Assembly (NCBI RefSeq): GCF_018829635.1 | Contig: NZ_JAHKKG010000003.1 | Location: forward strand, 1 to 64,000 | Origin: Paractinoplanes bogorensis | GTDB taxonomy: Bacteria > Actinomycetota > Actinomycetes > Mycobacteriales > Micromonosporaceae | Reading direction: 5' to 3' | Length of the DNA: 64,000 nt | Shown here: piece by piece, positions 58,289 to 64,000 of the stretch | Numbering within the stretch: the stretch's first letter is position 1 | Layout of the letters: the number at the start of each line of letters is the position of its first letter | Translations under genes and position numbers: made by a program | The notes under the pieces: generated by a model | Database searches by the model: none | Told to the model about the DNA's origin: nothing | Seen by the model: only the letters and a program-made list of their open reading frames with translations

Positions 58289-58315
58289 ATACACCCGGTG
58301 TATACCTCGGGTATA
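58289..58315. promoter_or_regulatory. Candidate PadR operator
   Basis: ATACACC-C-GGTGTAT (58289-58303) is a perfect dyad around one base, overlapped by a second one, TATACCTCGGGTATA (58301-58315). It lies 10-36 bases upstream of the PadR start, fitting autorepression. Confidence 0.75.
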
Positions 58316-58328
58316 TAGCCGTCGGGGG

Positions 58329-58700
58329 TCAGGAGCGGCGCGCCTCCTCGAGCAACTGCCGAAGTTGCTCGGCGTCGGACTCGTCGAGCGACGCGGCGAA
58401 CTGCAGCAGCACGGCCCGCCGGTCGGGCAGCCCGGACAGCGCCGCCTGCATGCGCGACGCGGCCGCGGTGGCGGCGTCCTGCACCGGCCAGTAGGCGTGG
58501 CCGCGGCCCACCTTGCGCCGCTCGACGGCCTTCTTCTCGTGCAGCCGGATCAGGATCGTCTGCACCGTGTTGTAGGCCAGTTCGGCACCGAGGGCGGCGT
58601 GCACCTCGGTGGTGGTGAGCGGCTCGCCACGGTCCCACAGCAGGGCCATGACCTCGGCCTCGAGCGTGCCCGGGGCGCGTCGCCCGTCCCTCGTCGTCAT
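58329..58700 (-). CDS. BlaI/MecI-family repressor
   Basis: 123 residues with the family winged helix (LEAEVMALLWDRGEPLTTTE, AYNTVQTILIRLHEKKAVER) and a short dimerisation tail. ATG at 58700 has GGAGG upstream. The usual partner, an M56 (BlaR1-like) sensor protease, is absent from the neighbouring genes, so this is an orphan; its targets are unknown. Confidence 0.92.
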   Translation of the reverse strand: MTTRDGRRAPGTLEAEVMALLWDRGEPLTTTEVHAALGAELAYNTVQTILIRLHEKKAVERRKVGRGHAYWPVQDAATAAASRMQAALSGLPDRRAVLLQFAASLDESDAEQLRQLLEEARRS

Positions 58701-58721
58701 CAGCAGACCTCCGGGGGAAGG

Positions 58722-59594
58722 TTAACCCGGACGGCCGCGGAACCTGAGCGTCAGCCCGTTGAGGAAGCCGGCGTCGACCTCCACCCCCGGCACCAGGCTG
58801 AGCGGCACGCCGGCCGCGAGCAGCCGGGCGCGCGTCGCGTCGAGGTCGGCCACCTCCATCGTCACCGAGAACAGGCCCGGCCGCTCGTGCGGTTGCCCGG
58901 CCGGAACCAGGCGTACGGCCGCACCCGGGCCTTGACTCACCGAAGACGAAACCGAAGACGAAACCGAAGACGAAGACGAAACCGAAGAAGAGAAGGTCCG
59001 CCCGATGACCCGCGACCAGAGAGCGACCGACTTGCCGAGGTCGTGGACGCGGACGCCGAACTCGACGATCCCCGACGGCTCCCGGCGGCCGCCGAGCGCG
59101 ACGTCGAACAGGGCCTTGGTGCCGTCGGGCAGCCGGTCGACCGGCGACAGGTCGTCCTTCACGTCGGGGTGACCGGGATGTTCCTCGACCCATTCGGTGT
59201 AGACGTTGTCGAGCGGCCCGGCCTCGGCGAACTGGAAGACCAGGCGGCCGTCGATCCGGAACTCGCCGTCGATGCCGAGCCCGGCCGCGGCCAGTTCGCG
59301 GCGGCGGGCCTCGTTGTCGGCCAGCGGCGGGAACGACAGGTGGTGACCGCCCTCGCCCTTGCCGGGGGAGTGCGTGCCGGTGCCGACGAACTCCAGGATC
59401 TCGATCGACGGGTTGTCGCCCAGGCAGAACGTGAGCCGGGCGTCGTGCAGGTGGGGCTCGGGGCTGCCGTGGTCGCTCCAGTTCGGCGGCCGATAGCGGC
59501 TGATCGGGCTGAACGGGAATCCGGTCGCGCGCGACCAGTGCTCGCGGGCGGATTCGAGGTCGGCCACCAGGATGCCGATGTGCGTGATGGTCAT
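58722..59594 (-). CDS. VOC-family (glyoxalase/dioxygenase-like) protein with a Ser/Val tract
   Basis: 290 residues, two VOC modules: residues 1-135 (THIGILVADLESAREHWSRA; LEFVGTGTHSPG; EGGHHLSFPP) and ~165-290 (VEFGVRVHDLGKSVALWSRV; GLFSVTMEVADLDATRARLL). Between strands of module 2 lies SSSVSSSSSVSSSVSSSVS, encoded by a 12-bp microsatellite. Last gene of the catabolic operon, coupled to the DapA-like gene by ATGA. It may act as a lyase, isomerase or dioxygenase on the pathway compound. Confidence 0.85.
   Translation of the reverse strand: MTITHIGILVADLESAREHWSRATGFPFSPISRYRPPNWSDHGSPEPHLHDARLTFCLGDNPSIEILEFVGTGTHSPGKGEGGHHLSFPPLADNEARRRELAAAGLGIDGEFRIDGRLVFQFAEAGPLDNVYTEWVEEHPGHPDVKDDLSPVDRLPDGTKALFDVALGGRREPSGIVEFGVRVHDLGKSVALWSRVIGRTFSSSVSSSSSVSSSVSSSVSQGPGAAVRLVPAGQPHERPGLFSVTMEVADLDATRARLLAAGVPLSLVPGVEVDAGFLNGLTLRFRGRPG
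58940..58990. repeat. 12-bp microsatellite in the VOC gene
   Basis: Units of CGAAGACGAAAC, with CGAAGA variants, fill 58940-58990. They encode the Ser/Val tract. Being a multiple of three, copy changes keep the frame but alter linker length. Confidence 0.85.
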
Positions 59595-60472
59595 TTCGGG
59601 AACGCCCGATCGAGTACGTCGCGGACATAGGAGCGGCGGTCCGGATCGGAGCGGGTCATCGGCGGGCTCACCTGGTCGGTGTCGATCGCCCCGAGCAGGG
59701 TGAGGGCGGTCTTGATCGAGCCGAGCTGCGTCGAGTTCAGGCCGGTGCCCGCAGACGTCGGCCGATACAGGTCGGTCAGAGTGGTGATGGTGGGCTGGAC
59801 CGCGGCGGCGTCGTCGAAGGCCCGGACGAACAACTCGGGCGCGACGTTGGCCAGCCCGGCCACGGCACCGTTGGCGCCGATCGCCAGCGCGGAGGAAAGG
59901 CCCCTGTCCGAGCCGGTGAGGAAGAGCCGATCGGACGGCCCGACCTCCTTGATCAGCGCGCCCAGTCGGTCGAGGTCGGGGGAGCTGTCCTTGACCCCGA
60001 TCACCACCTCGCGCGCGATCAGGTCGGCCAGCACCTCGACCGGCAGCTCGTAGCCGGTGTTGACCGGGATGTTGTAGGCCAGCACGGGCACGCCGGCCCG
60101 CGCCGCCACGTACTCGAAATGGCGGACGATCTCGGCCGGGGACGCCGCCGCGTAGAACGGCCCGGTCACCACGGCCGCCGCCACGCCCGGCCCGATCAGC
60201 TCGGCCGCCTGGGCGACCACCCGGGCCGCGGTCGTCCCGACCAGCCCGACCAGCAGGGGTCCGGGCCCGCCGGCCAGCGCGTCGACAACCGTCCGGCGGG
60301 CCCGGTCGTCCAGATAGGCCGCCTCACCGGTCGAGCCGAGCGCGAACGTCCCGGCGCACCCGGCCCCGATCAGCCGGTCGCGCAGGCGGCGCAGCGAGGC
60401 CACGTCGACCTCACCCGCCTCGGTCAGCGGCGTCGCGATGGGCGGCACGACGCCACCCCGGAGATCGATCAT
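59591..60472 (-). CDS. DapA/KDPG-aldolase-family lyase
   Basis: 293 residues, (beta/alpha)8 DHDPS/NAL family. GSTGEAAYL near residue 46, YNIPVNTGYEL with the catalytic Tyr near 134, and GVKDSS with the Schiff-base Lys near 160 are all present. The family aldolases act on 2-oxo acids such as 2-keto-3-deoxy sugar acids. ATG at 60472; its stop overlaps the VOC start. Following an MR/MLE enolase-superfamily gene, it fits cleavage of the dehydrated acid to pyruvate plus an aldehyde. Confidence 0.9.
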   Translation of the reverse strand: MIDLRGGVVPPIATPLTEAGEVDVASLRRLRDRLIGAGCAGTFALGSTGEAAYLDDRARRTVVDALAGGPGPLLVGLVGTTAARVVAQAAELIGPGVAAAVVTGPFYAAASPAEIVRHFEYVAARAGVPVLAYNIPVNTGYELPVEVLADLIAREVVIGVKDSSPDLDRLGALIKEVGPSDRLFLTGSDRGLSSALAIGANGAVAGLANVAPELFVRAFDDAAAVQPTITTLTDLYRPTSAGTGLNSTQLGSIKTALTLLGAIDTDQVSPPMTRSDPDRRSYVRDVLDRAFPK

Positions 60473-61572
60473 GACGGTTGCGCCTTCAGATAGCTCTCGT
60501 CCAGCTCGAGCCCGAGGCCCGGCCGGTCGGGGATGGTCAGGAAGCCGCCCACCGGTTCCGGTGCTCCGGCGAAGAGGCGGTGCGTGACCTCCTCGAACAT
60601 CAGCAATCGTTCCACGAACAGCGCGTTCGGGGCGGCGCTGACCAGGTGCAGGTGCAGGTGTTCCATGGCGTGCGGGGCCAGTTTGAGGTTCCAGGCCTGG
60701 GTCAGCGCGGCCACCTTGAGCATCTCGGTGTAGCCGCCGGCCCGTGCCCCGTCGAGCTGCACGACGTCGGCCGCCTCGGCCCGGATCAGGTCGCGGGCGC
60801 CGTAGCGGGTGTACTCGTGCTCGCCGGTCGCGAGGGGGATGCCGGTCGAGCGGCGGAACCGGGCCAGGCCGGGGATGTCGTCGGCGATCACCGGCTCCTC
60901 GAGAAAGAGAATGTCGAGGTCGCGGATCATCCCGGCGAACTGGATGGCCCGCGCGGCGTCCCAGCAGTTGTTCGCGTCCAGCATGATCTGAACACCGGGA
61001 CCGGCCATTTCCCGTACGGCGGTCACGCGCCGGACGTCACGACGAAGGTTGGTGCCGCCCTCGACGCCCACCTTGATCTTGACGGCCGTGTAACCCGAAC
61101 TCAGCATGCCGGTCACCTCGTCGAGCAGCTGCTGGTCCGAGTAGGACGTCCAGCCGCCACTCGCGTACACGGGAACCCGGGTCTGACTGCCCCCGAGCAG
61201 GCGGAACAGCGGCAGTCCGGTGATCTTGCCCTTGAGGTCCCACAGCGCGACGTCGACCGCCGACAGCGCCCCGAAGAGCAGCCCCTTGCGGCCGACCCCG
61301 CGCAGATAGCCGACCAGGTCGGTCCAGATGTCCTCGGTCGCGAGGGGGTCCCGGCCGATCAGGGCCGGCCCGATCGTGGTGTCGAGCAGCGTGCGGGTGG
61401 CCGCGCCGCCGACCTCGTTGTAGGTGAAGCCGATGCCCTCGAGCCCCTCGCTGGTGCGGACGCGCACCACGGTGAACCCGACCGCGCCGACGGCCCGGGT
61501 GGCGTCGGCGATGCCCGCGGGCACCGGCTCCGACACCAGGTAGGTCTCGATGGCCGTGATGGTGTGGGTCAT
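60469..61572 (-). CDS. Mandelate-racemase/muconate-lactonising-type enolase-superfamily enzyme
   Basis: 367 residues. AVKIKVG gives the KxK pair near residue 160. Metal ligands are in MLDANN (D near 195), FLEEP (E near 221) and ATGEHEY (E near 247), and LAPHAMEHLHLHL supplies the general-acid His. This is the MR subgroup, typically acid-sugar dehydratases or racemases. The start at the ATG at 61572 begins MTHTITAIETYLV; the frame continues upstream but is antisense-like to the neighbour. Coupled to the DapA-like gene by overlap. Confidence 0.9.
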   Translation of the reverse strand: MTHTITAIETYLVSEPVPAGIADATRAVGAVGFTVVRVRTSEGLEGIGFTYNEVGGAATRTLLDTTIGPALIGRDPLATEDIWTDLVGYLRGVGRKGLLFGALSAVDVALWDLKGKITGLPLFRLLGGSQTRVPVYASGGWTSYSDQQLLDEVTGMLSSGYTAVKIKVGVEGGTNLRRDVRRVTAVREMAGPGVQIMLDANNCWDAARAIQFAGMIRDLDILFLEEPVIADDIPGLARFRRSTGIPLATGEHEYTRYGARDLIRAEAADVVQLDGARAGGYTEMLKVAALTQAWNLKLAPHAMEHLHLHLVSAAPNALFVERLLMFEEVTHRLFAGAPEPVGGFLTIPDRPGLGLELDESYLKAQPS

Positions 61573-62408
61573 GACGTGGCTCCGGCGCGCAGGGACTGCT
61601 GCTTGAAGCCGTGGACGACGGCGGTGACCGCGCGCTCGACCGGCAGCCGTTCGATGCTGGACGCGCCGACGAAGCCTTGCGCGTCGGTGTGTTCGTACAG
61701 GAAAAGGGTCTGCTCGGGCTCGGCGAAAGGACCGCCGTGGGCCAGCACGATCACGTCGGGTTGGCTCTTCCGGCCGATCTCGAGCATCTCCTGGACGAAG
61801 GCCGCGCCCTCCTCCAGGCCGGGTCCGCTGCCCGCCCCGACCAGGCCGCCCGCGGTCCAGCCGGCGTGCGGGACGAGGATGTCGACCCCGGCGTCGCAGA
61901 GCAGGCGAGCGTGGTCGGCGCTCAGCGCGTACCCCATGGTCAGCATCTCGCGCTCGCGGGCCAGGGCGACGACCTGGGCCTCGCGCTCCAGGCCGAGCCC
62001 GACCGCGCTGCGGCCCTTGACCCAGTGGGGGCGGTCGCCGTTGGTCGGCATGTTGATGATGCCGTTGAAGCCGGTCCGCTCCCACAGGTCGATCAGCCGG
62101 GACACCCGCAGGTAGCGCGGGTCGGCCATGTCCATGCCGCCGACGATCGGCGTGTGCCGCACGACGTTGTCGAGCTCGGGCAGCATCGCCACGGTGTGCG
62201 TGTTGGAGTCGCCCAGGTCGGTGGTGGGCAGGCCCATCAGCCGGGAGCGGCCGGTGCTGTAGGCGACGATCAGGTCGGTGCCGGCCGCCTCGGCGCACTT
62301 GGCGATGATGCCGGCGCTGCAGCCGGCGGCGAGGACCGGCTTGCCCGCGGCGATCTGGGCCCGCAGGTCGGCCAGGATCGAGATCCGGGTTTTCTCAGTA
62401 CGTTCCAT
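61569..62408 (-). CDS. PEP-hydrolase-like TIM-barrel protein
   Basis: 279 residues. It begins near ISILADLRAQIAAGKPVLAAG and shows GGMDMADPRYL, VDILVPHAGWTAGGLVGAGS and IVLAHGGPFAEPEQTLFLYE, the pattern of the phosphoenolpyruvate-hydrolase-like/'TIM-barrel signal transduction' family (the C-terminal half of tomato Tm-1). Reaction in this operon unknown. It overlaps the upstream Tm-1-like gene by 14 bases and the downstream enolase-superfamily start by four. Confidence 0.85.
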   Translation of the reverse strand: MERTEKTRISILADLRAQIAAGKPVLAAGCSAGIIAKCAEAAGTDLIVAYSTGRSRLMGLPTTDLGDSNTHTVAMLPELDNVVRHTPIVGGMDMADPRYLRVSRLIDLWERTGFNGIINMPTNGDRPHWVKGRSAVGLGLEREAQVVALAREREMLTMGYALSADHARLLCDAGVDILVPHAGWTAGGLVGAGSGPGLEEGAAFVQEMLEIGRKSQPDVIVLAHGGPFAEPEQTLFLYEHTDAQGFVGASSIERLPVERAVTAVVHGFKQQSLRAGATS

Positions 62409-63528
62409 CGGGGTTCCTCAAGGCGAGTAGGCGCTGCGCCGCATGGCGGGCGAACGCGGGATCGTTGATGTCGGCCTCCGCCACCTCGACGGCGATGTCG
62501 TCGCGCAGCTTGGCGCGGAGCCGGTCGGTGAAGGCGGCGTCGGCCCCGGGGTCGTTCAGCGGGCCGCCGGGGCCGCTCAGGGCCGAGAAACCCAGCGCCG
62601 GTACGAGCACGGCGACCGGGCCCCGGGCCGCGTTGAGCCGGTCGGCCAGCACCTCGGCGATGGCCTGGTTCTCGGCCACGTCGGTGCGCAGCAGGGTGGC
62701 GTCGGGGGTGTGGGCATAGGTGCGGCGGCCGCGGAACCGGGCCGGCAGCGTCTCCGGGGCGGCGAAGTTCACCACGTCGAGGCCGCCCGGCACGACCAGC
62801 TGGGGCAGGCCGAGCCGCCCGGCCGTGGTCAGCCGGCCCGGACCGGCGGCGCAGACCCCGCCGGCCACGTCGTCGGCGATCTCGGTCGGCGACCAGTCGA
62901 GCACGGCGCCGAAGGTGGTCGTCTCGAGCTGGGCCTCCATGGTCGGGCCGCCGACCCCGTTGGCGTGGAAGCTGACCGCGGTCCAGCCCGCCTCGCCCAG
63001 TGCCTCGCGGGCGATCGCGGCCCCGGCCGAGGTGATGCCGTAGACGGTCATCGCCACCAGCCGGTCGTTCTGCGCAGCAACGGAACGGGCGCCGGCCAGC
63101 CCGTGCACCGCGAGGGCGGCGTTGTCGAGCACCTTGGTCAGCAGCGGGTTGAGCCCGGCGATGTCGGTGATGCTGAAGACGCTGAACATGTCGCTGTAGC
63201 GGGTGAACTGGCCGGCGTCGCGCCCGGCCGTGGTGACCAGCAGCCGCGGGAACCCGACGGGCAGCCGGCGGAACGCGTGCGAGGCGATCCAGCTGCCCTG
63301 CCCGCCGCCGAGCGCCACCGCGGCCGCGAAACCACCCGAGGAGATTTCCCCGTACGCCCGTTCCGCTGCGTCGGTCATCGCCGCGCCCTTGTCGGTCACC
63401 GGGGTGCTGAGCGCGGTGTCGACCAGCACCGGATCGCTACCGGCGGCAGCGATCCGGTCGGCCAGGTACCGCGCCTCGGCGCCCTTGGTGTCCAGGGTGG
63501 CCAGGACGGCGATGCGCGGGACGGTCAC
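62395..63528 (-). CDS. Tm-1-like (UPF0261) ATP-binding protein
   Basis: 377 residues. RIAVLATLDTKGAEARYLAD at the N-terminus, LGGGQGSWIASHAF and VVPGGLDVVNFAAPE are the family signatures. In plants one polypeptide joins this domain to the TIM barrel encoded next door, as in the tomato Tm-1 virus-resistance protein; in bacteria they are separate adjacent genes as here. A biochemical role in a catabolic pathway is likely but unproved. ATG at 63528 overlaps the cupin stop. Confidence 0.88.
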   Translation of the reverse strand: MTVPRIAVLATLDTKGAEARYLADRIAAAGSDPVLVDTALSTPVTDKGAAMTDAAERAYGEISSGGFAAAVALGGGQGSWIASHAFRRLPVGFPRLLVTTAGRDAGQFTRYSDMFSVFSITDIAGLNPLLTKVLDNAALAVHGLAGARSVAAQNDRLVAMTVYGITSAGAAIAREALGEAGWTAVSFHANGVGGPTMEAQLETTTFGAVLDWSPTEIADDVAGGVCAAGPGRLTTAGRLGLPQLVVPGGLDVVNFAAPETLPARFRGRRTYAHTPDATLLRTDVAENQAIAEVLADRLNAARGPVAVLVPALGFSALSGPGGPLNDPGADAAFTDRLRAKLRDDIAVEVAEADINDPAFARHAAQRLLALRNPDGTY

Positions 63529-63995
63529 AGCGCCCGGCTCGGGACGGGGTCGCCGTGCTCGTCGCGGTGCAGGTGGCCCTTGCGCTGGCCGGCGGTCAGC
63601 TCGGGTTCGAACGCGACCCCGGTGATGGCCTCGCCCGGCTTGGGCATGCCGTGCTCGTAGCCGCGGGCGGTGGCGATCAGGTCACCCGGGACGAGCTCGT
63701 GCCGGTCGCCGTCGGTGAACGCCTCGGTGTGCCCGTGGATGATGAACCAGTACTCGTCGAAGTCGTGGTAGTGCATCTCGAGCGGGGTCTCGGGCCAGGC
63801 CCAGAACACGCCGATGTGCGGGGTGCCGTCCCACTGCCCGGTGACGCGCAGGATCTGCACCTGGTCGCCGTGGGCGGTGGCACCGGTCGAGTCCAGATGC
63901 ACGCCCGACTCGGGGACGTGCAGCCAGCCGGTGCGCTCGAGCTTCTGCAACCCGTTGACGCTGCGGGCGATGACGCCGCCGCCGAGCACGAGCAC
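63525..63995 (-). CDS. Cupin-domain protein (5' end near window edge)
   Basis: 156 residues as read from the GTG at 63995; the true start may lie beyond the window. Single cupin: LEMHYHDFDEYWFIIHGHTE gives HxHxxxxE-type metal ligands in motif 1, and GDLIATARGYEHGM gives the motif 2 His. First visible gene of the leftward operon; likely an isomerase or binding protein for the substrate. Stop overlaps the next ATG (ATGA). Confidence 0.85.
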   Translation of the reverse strand: MLVLGGGVIARSVNGLQKLERTGWLHVPESGVHLDSTGATAHGDQVQILRVTGQWDGTPHIGVFWAWPETPLEMHYHDFDEYWFIIHGHTEAFTDGDRHELVPGDLIATARGYEHGMPKPGEAITGVAFEPELTAGQRKGHLHRDEHGDPVPSRAL

Positions 63996-64000
63996 GAACT

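Overview
The window is chromosomal DNA from a high-GC actinomycete. The evidence is strong G/C at third codon positions, many GTG and some TTG starts, DtxR/IdeR-type iron boxes, SARP regulators, an XRE-TPR regulator and a coelichelin/erythrochelin-type siderophore locus. The gene mix suggests Micromonosporaceae (Actinoplanes-like), but I cannot fix the genus from sequence alone.

Layout. (1) 1-5.0 kb: an accessory, lower-GC stretch with the tail of a TPR regulator, several tiny genes, a ribbon-helix-helix/zinc-ribbon/membrane-anchor protein, two small genes that appear broken by short tandem duplications (about 2668 and 4825), and a 24-bp motif present twice. (2) 5.0-31.7 kb: a complete hydroxamate siderophore locus. 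It holds a formyltransferase, an ornithine N-monooxygenase, an ABC importer (ATPase and two permeases), a lipoprotein receptor, a 5492-residue four-module NRPS, an MbtH protein and a two-gene ABC exporter. Iron boxes lie at 6072, 10429, 10474 and 31710. (3) 31.7-39 kb: a HAD phosphatase, an Fpg/Nei glycosylase, a GGDEF membrane protein, two secreted proteins, an atypical response regulator and a repeat-rich exported protein. (4) 39.2-48.7 kb: two SARP-AAA regulators and two CPBP-type membrane proteases around an ABC transporter, with 11-bp-phased heptamers in both control regions. (5) 48.7-54.8 kb: LysR with an IMPase-like/NAD-binding pair, a SUKH-type protein, a phosphotransferase and a CtpE-like P-type ATPase. 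(6) 54.9-58.7 kb: a PadR-controlled FtsX-type ABC system and an orphan BlaI repressor. (7) 58.7-64 kb: a translationally coupled six-gene catabolic operon (cupin, Tm-1-like ATP-binding protein, PEP-hydrolase-like barrel, MR/MLE enolase-superfamily enzyme, DapA-like aldolase, VOC protein).

How the genes work together. In the siderophore locus ornithine is N5-hydroxylated, partly N5-formylated, and assembled by an NRPS of order A-MT-PCP-E / C-A-PCP-E / C-A-PCP / C-A-PCP / C. There is no thioesterase; the terminal C domain keeps its HHxxxD motif. This matches the erythrochelin/foroxymithine layout, where release forms a diketopiperazine, but here an N-methyltransferase sits in the loading module. 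The likely product is an N-methylated tris-hydroxamate tetrapeptide. Export uses an asymmetric ABC heterodimer and uptake uses the lipoprotein/FecCD importer.

The most promising undescribed items are the siderophore variant and the SARP/CPBP/ABC regulon. The Tm-1-like catabolic operon and the membrane-anchored RHH protein are also worth following.
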